A stretch of DNA of 64,000 nt from Rhizobium sp. Root708 (lineage in GTDB: Bacteria; Pseudomonadota; Alphaproteobacteria; Rhizobiales; Rhizobiaceae): positions 310,767 through 374,766 of the forward strand of contig NZ_LMHV01000023.1 in assembly GCF_001429725.1 (NCBI RefSeq). The letters are read 5' to 3'. A program made the translations under genes and the position numbers. How positions within the stretch are numbered: position 1 is the first letter of the stretch; each line of letters begins with the position of its first letter. Below are positions 1 to 10,198 of this stretch, in pieces. Below the pieces are notes generated by a model. That model ran no database searches. It was given only the letters and a program-made list of their open reading frames with translations, and was not told the DNA's origin.

Positions 1-3000
1 GAAACTCGCCGCCGACGGAGTTCTAACCTTCCATCCTGAAACCTCCGAATGGCATTGGAACGATGAGGAAGTCACAGGCCAAAACGTTACACAGAACGTT
101 GCCCAGCTACTTTCGCTTCAATTGGATGGGCTACCCGAAAACACGAAGACCGCACTGGGAATTCTGTCCCTGTTGGGCAACACGACCGTCACTGACACAG
201 CTGCGCTCGCTCTCGGAATCTCCATAGACGAACTTGGGCCGATACTACGTCCGGCTACCGAAGCCGGCATGGCACGAATATCCTCCAGTTCAATTTCGTT
301 CATTCACGACGAAATCCAGAAGGCGGCATACCTCTCGATAGGCGGCAGCGAGCGCATCGGGGAGCACCTGAGGATCGGACGACTGCTACTCGCCAAGACC
401 GACGGGAACTTCGACGAGAAGATCTATGAGATCGCAGGGCATTTCGACAAAGCCCTCGGCTCCATTTCGAACAACGAGCGCTTAGGCGTTGCCAACGTCT
501 TTCTCGCCGCAGGGGAGAGAGCGAAGTTGGCAAGCGCCTTTACATCCGCGCAGTCATACTTCGAAAAAGGGCTATCCATTCTGGATACCAACGCGGAGCA
601 GATGCGTGCTCTATCGTTTAGATTGGGTTTGGGCCTTGCAGAGTGCGACATAGTCACAGGAGACCTCTCCTCCGCTGAGGAGCGTCTTGCCTCGCTAATG
701 GAAGGGACGATTGGCTTCGCGGACCGCGCGGCGGTGATATGCCTGACAGTGCTGCTGTTCTTCACTACCGGACGAAACGTGGAGGCTGTGGAAACTGGAG
801 TTGGCTTTCTGTTGGATGCGGGTATTGCCTGGCCGCTCCAGCCGAACCACGCTGATGTTGTCAGCGAGTTCGAGGAACTTCATCGGCAGCTACTCGAGCG
901 TCCGATCGAGGAGCTTGCCGACTCTCCCGAGATGACCGACCAACACATCATGTCTTGCATGGCGGTCATGACCGAGGTCTTCCCAGCGGCCTATGCAGTT
1001 GATCGTCGGCTGATGGAATTCCTGTTGTTGCGAATGACCGTCCTTAGCCTACAACACGGCTTGTGCGACAGTTCCAGTGTTGCTTTTTCGGCATTGAACA
1101 TGGCGCTCGGTGTTCAATTCGGTGACTACGCAACGGCGTACAAGTTCGGCGAACTGTCGCGAAGGCTCGTGGATCAGGGCCGAGCCGGCAGATATAAAGC
1201 GCGCGTCTATTCCCTCTTCGCAGGCTTCGCGGTTCCCTGGATCAAACCACTGTCGTACAGTGCCCCGCTTACGGAGGAGGCTTTTCGTATAAGCACGGCG
1301 ACGGGTGATCTCGCCTTCGCCGCCTACAACGCTCGAAACCACATCACGCACGAAATAATGTCGGGCAAACCGCTCAGCGAGGTCCAAGAACGGGCGGAAA
1401 ACGCCCTTGCTTTCGCCCGCACAGTTGAGCTTGGCCTGCCGCACGAGAATTTCTTCAGCCAAGCACGCTTCATAAGGAAGCTGCGGGGGATCGCAGCCGA
1501 CGGAAGTGCAGATGTCGATGATTGGGCGATCAGGCAGGTCGAGCCTCAGCCTGGTGCTGCGATGATGGTCTGTTATCACTGGGTTTTCCGCCTGGTCGAA
1601 CACTACTTGACGGAAGACTTTACTGCCGCGCGGGAAGCCGCCTCCCACGTCGAGCCGATCAAATGGGCCATGCGATCTTCGATCGAGGAAGCCGAGTTTG
1701 AATTTTACGCTGGCCTCAACGCTTCTGCATTGGCAGTTCGTGATGTGATCCCCGCCGGCCGCCGCGAACAGCACCTCGAGGAACTGCATAGGCGCCACAC
1801 GCGGCTGGCGACATGGGCAAACGGATGCGAGGAAACCTTCGCTTGCCGGGAAGCGTTGCTCGCAGCCGAGATTGCTCAGTTGGAAGGTAGAGGCGCGGAG
1901 GCTCAATCACTCTACGAAAAGGCCATCCGAACCGCCAGGGCGAACGGATTTCTCCAGGTGGAAGCAATCGCCAGCGAGCTGGCGGGACGCTTCTATGTCA
2001 CACATGGATTGGACATCCCGGCCGAAGCCTATCTCAGGCGCGCGAGGGAGGCCTTCTCTAGGTGGGGCGCGGTTGCGAAGGCGAGGCTGCTAGACTTCCG
2101 CTTTATCAACCTGACCGATCGCGCATCACTGCCGCAATCACATGCGTCTCTGACGTTACCCGTTGCGTCGCTGGATATTGATGCCGTTGGCAAGGCATCC
2201 CGCGTGCTGTCGAGCGAGACTGTGCTCGCCGGCCTCATCGAAAAGCTGATGAAGCTCGCCGTGCAACATTCCGGTGCCGAGCGCGGTGTCTTGATGCTCC
2301 TGTCAGGCACCGAGCTTTATATAGAAGCAACAGCGGCGACACGGGAGTCCGAGATAGACGTGAGACAGGACCGGAGGCGACCTACGGCATCCGAACTTCC
2401 AGCGTCCGTTCTCCAATATGTCCTGCGCACGCAGTCTCCCCTAGCTTTGCATGACGTGGCGGCAGGAATCTTCGACCCCGCTGACGAATACTTCCAGGCG
2501 AACCAACCACGATCGATCCTATGCGTGCCGGTATTCAATGCGACAGACCTGATTGGTCTGCTGTATGTCGAGAATAACGTCGTCTCCGATGTCTTCTCTG
2601 AAGATCGCACATCAGTCCTGGGCTTCCTCGCCTCGCAGGCGGGCATATGGCTTGGCAACGCAAGACTCTATTCCGAACTTCAACGAAGTGAGGCTTGGCT
2701 GCGCGAAGCGCAACGTCTGAGCCGCACAGGTAGCTTTTACTGGAGCAACGAGTTGGACAAACTCGAATGCTCCGAGGAAATCTATCGCATATGCCGCCTC
2801 CCCCAGGATCACGTCTTGACCATTGGTGGACTGGGAGCCCTCGTCCAACCTGCGGAGCGGCCAGATTTCCTCCAACTCGTCGACGGCGCTCGCGATTTCG
2901 GCGCTGACATCGATCGTCAGTTCAAATTGCAATTGCACGACGGCAGCACGCGCGATGTCCGTTTGGTGACGCGCAGCGGCTATGACGCCAATGGCAGCCG

Positions 3001-3835
3001 TCGGCATCTCGGCTCGCTGCAGGATGTCAGCGAAATGCAACGAACGCAAGACGTGCTTGCGCGTATCAGCGCGGAACTCGCCCATGTTTCGCGCACCGCC
3101 ACACTTGGCGTGCTCGCTGCATCGATCGCGCACGAGGTCAGCCAGCCGTTGTTGGGCGTGGTGGCAAACGCAGAAACCTGCCAGATCATGCTCAACTCCG
3201 ACCCACCCGACCTTGATGGCGCACGGCGAACCGCGGCACGCAGCCTCAGGGACGGGAATCGCGCGGCCGAGACCATCAGGCGTCTCCGTAGCCTGTTCGG
3301 CAGCACGACGCCCGCCATCGAATCTTTCGACTTGAATGACGTGATACGCGAGGTTCTGACGCTCGCCGGCAACGAGCTTCAAGCGAATGACACACTGGTG
3401 CACACATCGTTTAAACGAGGATTGCCATCAGCTTCTGGAGACAGAGTACAGGTTCAGCAGGTCGTGCTGAACATTCTGCTAAATGCGGTCGATGCCGTTC
3501 AGGGATTGCCCGGAGGCAGGCGGTCCATCAGCATCTCCACCAGACCTTACGGCGACGATGAGGTGCGGATCGACATCACCGACAACGGATGCGGTATCGA
3601 CGCTGACGACAGCGAACGTCTGTTCGAAGCGTTCTATACAACGAAATCGAATGGCATGGGCGTCGGACTCTCGGTAAGCAAAGCGATCGTTGACAGCGTC
3701 GGAGGGCAAATCTGGGCGGCGGCAAATTCAGGAGGCGGCGCGACCTTTTCTTTTACCCTCAAACGTGCCAGCAGTTCGGGTGACAAGCAAAGCAATTCTG
3801 AAGCAAACGCATCGCGGCCAGATCGCAACTCCTGA
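1..3835 (+). CDS. Giant sensor histidine kinase (ATPase-GAF-PAS-HisKA-HATPase), 5' end outside window
   Basis: The reading frame is open from base 2, so the gene starts upstream of the window; the internal TTG at 122 is not a real start. The first ~2.1 kb is the helical C-terminal part of a predicted ATPase/TPR module, as in Ser/Thr kinase-ATPase-GAF-histidine kinase fusions. A GAF domain follows at about 2200-2670 and a PAS domain at about 2690-3040. HisKA carries the phospho-acceptor His in SIAHEVSQP (codon 3131-3133). The HATPase domain (about 3400-3790) has the N box (NILLNAVDA), DNGCGI and GMGVGLSV. It probably autophosphorylates and passes phosphate to the receiver encoded 17 bases downstream. 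Whether the missing N-terminus holds a kinase-like domain cannot be seen. Confidence 0.93.
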   Translation, partial: KLAADGVLTFHPETSEWHWNDEEVTGQNVTQNVAQLLSLQLDGLPENTKTALGILSLLGNTTVTDTAALALGISIDELGPILRPATEAGMARISSSSISFIHDEIQKAAYLSIGGSERIGEHLRIGRLLLAKTDGNFDEKIYEIAGHFDKALGSISNNERLGVANVFLAAGERAKLASAFTSAQSYFEKGLSILDTNAEQMRALSFRLGLGLAECDIVTGDLSSAEERLASLMEGTIGFADRAAVICLTVLLFFTTGRNVEAVETGVGFLLDAGIAWPLQPNHADVVSEFEELHRQLLERPIEELADSPEMTDQHIMSCMAVMTEVFPAAYAVDRRLMEFLLLRMTVLSLQHGLCDSSSVAFSALNMALGVQFGDYATAYKFGELSRRLVDQGRAGRYKARVYSLFAGFAVPWIKPLSYSAPLTEEAFRISTATGDLAFAAYNARNHITHEIMSGKPLSEVQERAENALAFARTVELGLPHENFFSQARFIRKLRGIAADGSADVDDWAIRQVEPQPGAAMMVCYHWVFRLVEHYLTEDFTAAREAASHVEPIKWAMRSSIEEAEFEFYAGLNASALAVRDVIPAGRREQHLEELHRRHTRLATWANGCEETFACREALLAAEIAQLEGRGAEAQSLYEKAIRTARANGFLQVEAIASELAGRFYVTHGLDIPAEAYLRRAREAFSRWGAVAKARLLDFRFINLTDRASLPQSHASLTLPVASLDIDAVGKASRVLSSETVLAGLIEKLMKLAVQHSGAERGVLMLLSGTELYIEATAATRESEIDVRQDRRRPTASELPASVLQYVLRTQSPLALHDVAAGIFDPADEYFQANQPRSILCVPVFNATDLIGLLYVENNVVSDVFSEDRTSVLGFLASQAGIWLGNARLYSELQRSEAWLREAQRLSRTGSFYWSNELDKLECSEEIYRICRLPQDHVLTIGGLGALVQPAERPDFLQLVDGARDFGADIDRQFKLQLHDGSTRDVRLVTRSGYDANGSRRHLGSLQDVSEMQRTQDVLARISAELAHVSRTATLGVLAASIAHEVSQPLLGVVANAETCQIMLNSDPPDLDGARRTAARSLRDGNRAAETIRRLRSLFGSTTPAIESFDLNDVIREVLTLAGNELQANDTLVHTSFKRGLPSASGDRVQVQQVVLNILLNAVDAVQGLPGGRRSISISTRPYGDDEVRIDITDNGCGIDADDSERLFEAFYTTKSNGMGVGLSVSKAIVDSVGGQIWAAANSGGGATFSFTLKRASSSGDKQSNSEANASRPDRNS

Positions 3836-3852
3836 ATGGGGACGTTATCGAC

Positions 3853-4212
3853 ATGCACTCCCCGCCAACAATCGCGATCATCGACGACGATCAATCGGTG
3901 CGAGAGTCATTGATCGATCTTCTCGAGGTACTAGGCTTTTCGCCGACGTCCTACGCATCCGCATTTGAATTTCTTGCTTCGTCGTCACTGTCGCAGACGG
4001 ATTGCTTGCTGCTCGACATATCGATGCCTGGAATGAACGGCGTCGAACTCAATGCAGAACTGACGAGCCGGTCGATCAACATCCCGGTGGTGTTCATGAC
4101 GGGTCACGCGCAGGAAACGATGATCTCGGAGGCGAGATCGGCGGGGGCCTGTCTCTTCAAACCGTTTGCGGGTCGGGAACTGAAGGCCGCCATCGAGGCC
4201 GCCATCACTTAG
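3853..4212 (+). CDS. Single-domain FixJ-type response regulator receiver
   Basis: A 119-residue stand-alone receiver. The acidic pocket is D11/D12, the phospho-acceptor is D55 in LLLDISMPG, the Thr switch lies in VVFMTGH, and the conserved Lys is in LFKPF. There is no output domain, so it likely acts through protein contact or as a phosphate relay or sink. It starts 17 bases after the large kinase and should be co-transcribed with it, which makes that kinase the probable partner. Its last 8 bases overlap the end of the convergent PAS kinase gene. Confidence 0.92.
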   Translation: MHSPPTIAIIDDDQSVRESLIDLLEVLGFSPTSYASAFEFLASSSLSQTDCLLLDISMPGMNGVELNAELTSRSINIPVVFMTGHAQETMISEARSAGACLFKPFAGRELKAAIEAAIT

Positions 4213-7156
4213 CAGCCTGCGGCACGCCCGACGGTTCCGCTTCTGGCTCGGGCACAACCGCACCAAACGGCAGGGTAAAGATAAACGCCGCTCCTGTAGG
4301 TTCGGACGCCTCCGCCCAGAGCCGACCGCCATGGGCCTCGACGATCGACTTGCAGATGGCGAGTCCCATACCCATCCCGTCAGCCTTCGTCGTGAAGAAA
4401 GGTTCAAAGACCCGGTCGGTAGAGACTAGGCCGGGCCCATTGTCACGGACCGCTATCTGGATTGCAGCGCCCTCCCGTCTGGCATCGATCGAGAGCCTTG
4501 CCCGGCTCGTTCCGTGATACCCGGCTTCCAGACCGTTTCTCATGAGGTTGACGAGGACCTGCTGAATCTGCACGCGATCGAGTGCGATGCTCGGCAAATC
4601 GGGCTCGATCGTCACGTCCAGGCGTACATCTCTGCGAATAGCGTCTTCCGCAAGCAGTTCGCGCGCCAATCCCACCACCTGCTTGATAGAGCTAGGCTGC
4701 TTGGCATCGTTGCTGTGCTTGAACAGCGCACGTACTCGGTTGAAGACATCCATTGTCGTTTCTGCACTTCGCATGACCCGTTCCAGAGCCTTGAGCGCGC
4801 GCTCGACATTTGGCGGATCTGCGGAAAGCCAACGGTGGCTTGCATCCGAACTGGAAACGACTGCGGCCAAAGGCTGCCCAACCTCGTGAGCGATCGAAGC
4901 GGTCAACTCGGCCAGGCTTGCTGCCTGGCTCGCGCGCGCAAGGTTGCGCTGGGCGAGACCAAGTTGCTCCTGATCTCGGACCCAGTCATCGATATCGACG
5001 CAGACGCCGTTCCATTGGATTATAGCGCCGTCGGTGTTTCGCATCGCGGCGGTACGGGTTTCGACCCAACGATATTCACCGTCGTATCGCCTTAGCCGAT
5101 GCTTCATTACGTAGGGTTCGCCAGTGCGCAAAGAATAACCATAACGCTGTCGCACAGCATCGAGGTCGTCGGGATGAATGATCGCATCGAGCGTTCCCTC
5201 AAGGCGCGACCCGCCAAGACCATCCTTGTCCTCAATCCCGAAACCGAGGAACTCCTGTAGCTTCCGCGAACGATAAATCGGCTTGCCGTCCGTCGTTGCG
5301 CAATAAATCATCGTCGGAAGAGTCTCGACCAGCTCTTTCAGGGATCGCTCGTTCTCCCTCAGAGCTTCCTGAACCGCCATCTCGTCGTCTACGTCTATCG
5401 ACAGGCCAAACCATTCGGTTATATGCCCGGCCTCGTCACGGAGGGGCTCGAACCTGCCATCAGTCCAACGATATCCACCATCCGGTATCTTCCTGCGATA
5501 TCGAATGGAAAACGCCCTTCCGCCTTCGACGTCACGCAATGAGGCCTCGACCGACCCAACGTCTTCCGGATGCACGTATTCCAGTGCCGTCTTCGCAAAC
5601 TCTGAAAGGTTGACCGTGGACAGTCCAAGTTCGTCCAAATACCGCCTGCTGACGTAGAGCAATTCACCCTCGGGCGTCCAGCTGCAAACATGCACTGGCA
5701 ACGCGTCGATCAGCTGTTGAAGATGCCACTCGCTCCGTTTGAGGGCCTCCTCGGCCCGAACTTGATCGTCGATGTCCAAACAAAGCCCGTTCCATTGAAC
5801 CAGGCGGCCATTTCGATCATGAAGAGCAGCAGCCCGGCTCGACATCCATCGATAGACACCGTCGTGCCGGCGCAGGCGGTACTGAGAGGAGAAGCCCTGC
5901 TCGTTGGAAAGTGATTGGGCGAGTTCGGCGCTGAACCTCTGTTGGTCTTCAGGGTGGACAGCAAGCCGGATCATGGCCTCAAGACGAGTACCATCCGCTG
6001 AATCTAATTCACCTACATCCATGCCGAGAAACTCGACCATTGGCTTGTTGAAAAACGTCGGCTCTCCGTCAGGCTGTAGCCTCCACAGATTGCTTGGAAC
6101 GAAATTCACTATCTCGAGCAATTCCTGCTCGCGGTCACGAAGGGCATCGACGGTCTTGCGATGGACGTCGATATCGATAGATGTACCGTACCACCCGGTG
6201 ATTTTACCGTCCGCGCTCCGGGCCGCACGTGCGGCGGTTCTTGCCCAAGCAAATCCGGTTTTACGCTTGATGCGGAACTCCGAATTGAACGGCTCGCCAG
6301 TATCTAGCGAGTGCTGCCAGGCGGCTGCGACCCTGTCATATTCCTCGGGGTGAAGAAGCCGTTTCCAGGCAATACCACCGTCAGCGCGAGACGCATTCAG
6401 TTCTTCGGGCGTAACCCCAAGCGTGGATTGCGCGAAAATCGGAAGGTATATCCAATTGCCCTCGGGACCGAACGCCCAACCGTTTCCAAAGAGATTCTCG
6501 ATGGTCCTAGCTGCCGCGATGGCATCGGAATGCGGCTTGCCGAAATCCATCGGATCCAAATCCCGCTGCGCCATTGTGGGCGCGAGTGGCGGTATGTGCA
6601 GGCTGGACTTCATATGAGGCTCGGCCCGCAGCTCTGACCATCCGGATTCTCCGTCGGCCTGAGTGGACCTAAAGCGAAGGACTTGCGCCACGTCAGTCCA
6701 GAATGCCCGAGACTCTGCAAAGGCCATCGCCCGTTGCTCCGAGGCGTCAAGTTGTGAATTCTCGTTCGCCGAGGCCTGGCGGGGATCCCGCCTGCGACCG
6801 ATCTCTGCGTCTAACGGACGCACGGCTATGGGAATCAGCGCCGATGCGAGAACGGTACAAAGCGATGCTCCGAGAAACAGAACTGCATCGAGAGCGGTTG
6901 GTTGGCGGCCAACCACCAGCAGTGTCAAGAGCGCACAAACGAACGCGGTGAGAATGCCCAACTGGACAAGGTGAAGTGTTCGACCTCGAACGCTCAGAAG
7001 GATCGTTGCAACGGCGGGGACAAAACCCAGCATCGTTTCAGACAGAAACAGGGTGATTGCGCCGACCAACAAAGCCACGGTGCTAGCCGCGGCTATACGC
7101 TGCCAACGGGTAAGCCCGACTAAGTCGTTCGCCGATGGCGGACTACGTTCTTGCAT
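4205..7156 (-). CDS. Membrane PAS-repeat sensor histidine kinase
   Basis: A 983-residue protein from the ATG at 7156, which has GAGG just upstream; a TTG 48 bases further up is also in frame but has no clear ribosome site. Four closely spaced hydrophobic segments lie in the first ~120 residues, as in KdpD-type membrane modules. Four PAS/PAC repeats follow, each ending in a variant of W.G...DIDD. The phospho-acceptor His is in SIAHEVGQP near residue 755. The HATPase has NLMRNGLEA, DNGPGL and GMGMGLAI. Signals are probably sensed by the membrane module and the PAS domains. No regulator is encoded in the same direction next to it; the receiver at 3853-4212 is convergent and overlaps by 8 bases, so it is a possible second partner. 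Confidence 0.92.
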   Translation of the reverse strand: MQERSPPSANDLVGLTRWQRIAAASTVALLVGAITLFLSETMLGFVPAVATILLSVRGRTLHLVQLGILTAFVCALLTLLVVGRQPTALDAVLFLGASLCTVLASALIPIAVRPLDAEIGRRRDPRQASANENSQLDASEQRAMAFAESRAFWTDVAQVLRFRSTQADGESGWSELRAEPHMKSSLHIPPLAPTMAQRDLDPMDFGKPHSDAIAAARTIENLFGNGWAFGPEGNWIYLPIFAQSTLGVTPEELNASRADGGIAWKRLLHPEEYDRVAAAWQHSLDTGEPFNSEFRIKRKTGFAWARTAARAARSADGKITGWYGTSIDIDVHRKTVDALRDREQELLEIVNFVPSNLWRLQPDGEPTFFNKPMVEFLGMDVGELDSADGTRLEAMIRLAVHPEDQQRFSAELAQSLSNEQGFSSQYRLRRHDGVYRWMSSRAAALHDRNGRLVQWNGLCLDIDDQVRAEEALKRSEWHLQQLIDALPVHVCSWTPEGELLYVSRRYLDELGLSTVNLSEFAKTALEYVHPEDVGSVEASLRDVEGGRAFSIRYRRKIPDGGYRWTDGRFEPLRDEAGHITEWFGLSIDVDDEMAVQEALRENERSLKELVETLPTMIYCATTDGKPIYRSRKLQEFLGFGIEDKDGLGGSRLEGTLDAIIHPDDLDAVRQRYGYSLRTGEPYVMKHRLRRYDGEYRWVETRTAAMRNTDGAIIQWNGVCVDIDDWVRDQEQLGLAQRNLARASQAASLAELTASIAHEVGQPLAAVVSSSDASHRWLSADPPNVERALKALERVMRSAETTMDVFNRVRALFKHSNDAKQPSSIKQVVGLARELLAEDAIRRDVRLDVTIEPDLPSIALDRVQIQQVLVNLMRNGLEAGYHGTSRARLSIDARREGAAIQIAVRDNGPGLVSTDRVFEPFFTTKADGMGMGLAICKSIVEAHGGRLWAEASEPTGAAFIFTLPFGAVVPEPEAEPSGVPQAAK

Positions 7157-7256
7157 TGCCTCGTCACGCTTAGCTGAAGCGAAATTCCGCCGGGCCCCTC
7201 CCAACGAATAGGAGCATACCGTAGCAGAAAGTCGAAGAGATGTTGACGCGCGCCGG

Positions 7257-8177
7257 TTACATTTTGAACGACGACGTGGGCGCAGACAATTGCAGTTCTT
7301 TAATCGTCTCGGCGACGAAGTCGGTAAACACCTGCAATCGCTGTGTCGGCATCCTGCCTAACGTGTGAAGAACCTGGAAGGGCATCGGCTTCAGCATCGT
7401 CGACGGGACGACCTCCACCAGCGAGCCGCCAGCGAGGTCGGCCTGCACTATCAGCTTGATTACATACGCAAGGCCAAGCCCCGATTTCGCTGCCTGGCGG
7501 ATAGCCGTAGCAGTATCGAGGTCCAGTCGGCCCTTCGGCACAAACTCGGTTCCATCGGCCAGTTGAACGGCATAGACCCGTCCGTCAATTGAATATCGAG
7601 CAAACGGCAACTCGCGAAGCGTGTCGATGCCAATCGAACTGTCGTGGGTCTGAGTGAACGACGGCGAAGCCACCACGGCCATTTCCAAGTGCGTCAGAGT
7701 TCGGGAAACAAGCGAGTTCTCGTCGGCATAACCGACTCGGTAGACTGCGTCATAGCCATCACGGACAACGTCGGCGTGGCGGTCACTCATGTCCAACTGC
7801 AGTGAGATGTTCGGATGTGTCGCCATGAACCTTTCGAAAATCGGCGCGAGAAGCTGGCGGCCGAATTCACCGGGCAAACTGACCCGCAATTGGCCCGACG
7901 TGTTCTCATTAAATTGGAGAACGTCCCCAGCTTGCTCGATCTGGGCGAGGATTGGTTGCACCCACTTGTATAGCGCCTCTCCTTCATGCGTCAGCGTTAG
8001 CGTTCGGGTGGAGCGGCGCAGGAGCTTCGCACCGAAAATTGCCTCGAGCCGCGATATGGCTTTTGATGCGGATGATGGGCTCGTTCCCATGCTGCGCGCA
8101 GCAGCGGTAAACGATCCCGTTTCGACCGTTCGACAAAACGCGAGCAATGCCGCGGCTTCATTTAGAAGACCATGCAC
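7257..8177 (-). CDS. LysR-family transcriptional regulator
   Basis: A 306-residue LysR regulator with an N-terminal winged helix-turn-helix (FCRTVETGSFTAAARSMG, then SSASKAISRLE) and a type-2 periplasmic-binding-like effector domain (about residues 90-295). The start is a GTG at 8177. The perfect palindrome CAAAC-N4-GTTTG lies about 110 bases upstream. A second, unrelated LysR gene lies upstream on the same strand. The target is unknown. LysR genes of this CrgA-like subgroup often control neighbouring redox enzymes, here possibly the nitroreductase. Confidence 0.9.
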   Translation of the reverse strand: MHGLLNEAAALLAFCRTVETGSFTAAARSMGTSPSSASKAISRLEAIFGAKLLRRSTRTLTLTHEGEALYKWVQPILAQIEQAGDVLQFNENTSGQLRVSLPGEFGRQLLAPIFERFMATHPNISLQLDMSDRHADVVRDGYDAVYRVGYADENSLVSRTLTHLEMAVVASPSFTQTHDSSIGIDTLRELPFARYSIDGRVYAVQLADGTEFVPKGRLDLDTATAIRQAAKSGLGLAYVIKLIVQADLAGGSLVEVVPSTMLKPMPFQVLHTLGRMPTQRLQVFTDFVAETIKELQLSAPTSSFKM

Positions 8178-8287
8178 CGAGATTTCCGCCTATACCGAGT
8201 GTTGGCCGTGCCACCGCTGTGTGTGCCGGCTGTGCTTCATTGGCCGACCGACATCGGACGATAGACCCGCCGCTGCGCAAAGAGTAC

Positions 8288-8301
8288 CAAACTGATGTTT
8301 G
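8288..8301. promoter_or_regulatory. Perfect CAAAC-N4-GTTTG palindrome
   Basis: CAAAC-tgat-GTTTG, extended by C on the left and G on the right. It lies between the two LysR genes, about 110 bases upstream of the GTG at 8177. Confidence 0.55.
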
Positions 8302-8325
8302 GGTAGACCGGAACGATACCGTCGC

Positions 8326-9249
8326 TCATTCACTGGCAAGCCGTGGCGTAAAGGCTGTCACCTTTGGGACCTCCGTCGCCAGGAAATCCACCAGCGACCG
8401 CACCGCCGGAAGGAGCCCGTTCCTGTAGGGTATCAACGCGCTCATGCGGGCATCTGCCGCCATCCATCCGGGCAATATCTGATAAAGCCTTCCCGCCTCG
8501 ATCTCCTCGCGACACATATATCCGGGGAGTGCCGCGACACCAAGGTTCGCGCACGCGGCCTCCTTCAAGGCGATCATGTTGTTGCTGAGAAACCTCGGCT
8601 CGATTGGAACCTCGACTTCGCGGCCTGCCGGTCCCTTTAAGCGCCACAAATCCGCACCATGGCGGTCGTTCGCCAATGTCGAGTGCGATGACAACGCCTC
8701 TGGTTCTGTCACGTCTCCTGCGTTGCGGAGATACTCCGGACTTGCGAAGAGATACCACGGCACACTGGCAATCCCCCGCTGAACGAGAGTGGAGTTTTGG
8801 AGGGAGGCCACATGCCCGCGCAAAGCCAGATCGAATCCCTCGGCAACCATATCCACCAGCCGATCGGTAGCGATCTCCACGATCCTCACTTTGGGGTATC
8901 GATTCAGGAAGGTTGGAATCACGTCGCGTAGAGCGAACTGGGCAATCTCGACCGCTGTCGTAATCCTGATCGTTCCGCTTGGCTCGTGCAGTCTTTGGCG
9001 AACGGATTCTTCGGCGGTGTCCGCTGAATGAAGCAGTTGAAGCGCATACTGGTAAAATTCAGCTCCGACATCCGTCATACCGAATTGTCTGGATGTGCGA
9101 TTTATGAGCCGCACGCCAAGTGAGTCCTCCAGTTCCCGGACTCGATGGCTGAGGGTCGACTTCGGTACACGAAGGCTCTCGCCAGCTGCGGTAAACCCGC
9201 CGCGATCAACGACTTGGACGAAGAAGTACACGTCTTTGAGGTCGAGCAT
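8326..9249 (-). CDS. LysR-family transcriptional regulator
   Basis: A 307-residue LysR protein. The winged HTH spans about residues 1-60 (FFVQVVDRGGFTAAGE, then VPKSTLSHRVRELE) and the substrate-binding domain about 90-295. It follows the nitroreductase gene on the same strand with about 107 bases between, so it may regulate that gene or be co-transcribed with it. It differs clearly in sequence from the LysR downstream, so it is not a recent duplicate. Confidence 0.9.
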   Translation of the reverse strand: MLDLKDVYFFVQVVDRGGFTAAGESLRVPKSTLSHRVRELEDSLGVRLINRTSRQFGMTDVGAEFYQYALQLLHSADTAEESVRQRLHEPSGTIRITTAVEIAQFALRDVIPTFLNRYPKVRIVEIATDRLVDMVAEGFDLALRGHVASLQNSTLVQRGIASVPWYLFASPEYLRNAGDVTEPEALSSHSTLANDRHGADLWRLKGPAGREVEVPIEPRFLSNNMIALKEAACANLGVAALPGYMCREEIEAGRLYQILPGWMAADARMSALIPYRNGLLPAVRSLVDFLATEVPKVTAFTPRLASE

Positions 9250-9356
9250 GGGCGCCTATCAGTTTGGCGAATGAAAGCACGAAAGGTCATCGCCAGACAT
9301 CGCAACGACCCAATTAATCGGCGGCTCTTAGGTGTGACGTCAAGTCACTGGTGCGT

Positions 9357-10070
9357 TCAGCCAACGAATTCAACGAAGTCTTCGATCGCCAACTTGTGGT
9401 TCGTCATGTTGTTTTCGGGAAGACTATCGTCCGCCCATCCCAAAGACATGCCTGCTATCACCATATCCGACTCCGGAAATCCGAGCTCTTCGCGTAGCAA
9501 ATGATGCTGGAGCGACCAAATCTGCTGGGCGCATGTATCCAATCCCCTTGCTCTGGCTGCAAGCATCAGGTTTTGCAGGAAGCATCCGTAACAGATGAAG
9601 CTCGCCCATTCGAGCTTCCTGTCCATCGTGAAGATCATACCGACGGGCGCTCCAAAGAACCTGAACTGCCGTTCCACATCCTTCAGTCTGCCGTATCTGT
9701 CGCTCCGAGGGACGCCGACAGCATCCCCAAGCTGGCCGCGAAAAAGATTGAAGCGTCTGATGAACGGATCATGCAGCGGCTGCGGGAAAAACGGGTACTC
9801 CGGTACCAGATTTTCGGGCCCGGCGCGAAAGTTTTCGACCGCTCTCGTGGTGATGCGGTCGCGCGCGCTGCCCGTGAGCACATAGCATCGCCATGGCTGC
9901 GTATTGCTCGAGCTCGGAGCGAAACGGGCTGCGTTGAGGATGTCGATGACAGTCTCGGTGGGGACAGGAGTACCCAGAAATCCTCGTTTGGCGCGCCTTT
10001 CCAGCATGATCTGATCAACGACGGTTGCTCGATCGAAATCGGGTTCGTCCCATTTCGGATTGACGTGCAT
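9357..10070 (-). CDS. Nitroreductase-family FMN oxidoreductase
   Basis: A 237-residue nitroreductase-fold protein. The N-terminal ERRAKRGFLGTPVP segment and ARFAPSSSNTQPW are the usual FMN phosphate and ring contacts; ASFICYGCFLQNLMLAARARGLDTCAQ and MSLGWAD are the later core motifs. These flavoenzymes use NAD(P)H to reduce nitroaromatics, quinones or enals in the cytoplasm; the physiological substrate is not evident here. The ATG at 10070 has AAGGGGGAG upstream. A LysR gene follows directly. Confidence 0.9.
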   Translation of the reverse strand: MHVNPKWDEPDFDRATVVDQIMLERRAKRGFLGTPVPTETVIDILNAARFAPSSSNTQPWRCYVLTGSARDRITTRAVENFRAGPENLVPEYPFFPQPLHDPFIRRFNLFRGQLGDAVGVPRSDRYGRLKDVERQFRFFGAPVGMIFTMDRKLEWASFICYGCFLQNLMLAARARGLDTCAQQIWSLQHHLLREELGFPESDMVIAGMSLGWADDSLPENNMTNHKLAIEDFVEFVG

Positions 10071-10198
10071 GACAGCTCCCCCTTCGTCTTCCTGAGCTCT
10101 TGGAAGACTAATCGCTCTTCAACGTGTCAGAAGTTGCAGAGCTTGTATGCATGGTCCAACTCAGTTGAACGATGCCCGCGCCCGGCTCCTTCACTTCG

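Noticed and set aside
1049..1906. A 285-codon minus-strand ORF inside the large sensor kinase gene
   Set aside because: It has no domain and is fully covered by the strongly supported kinase frame.
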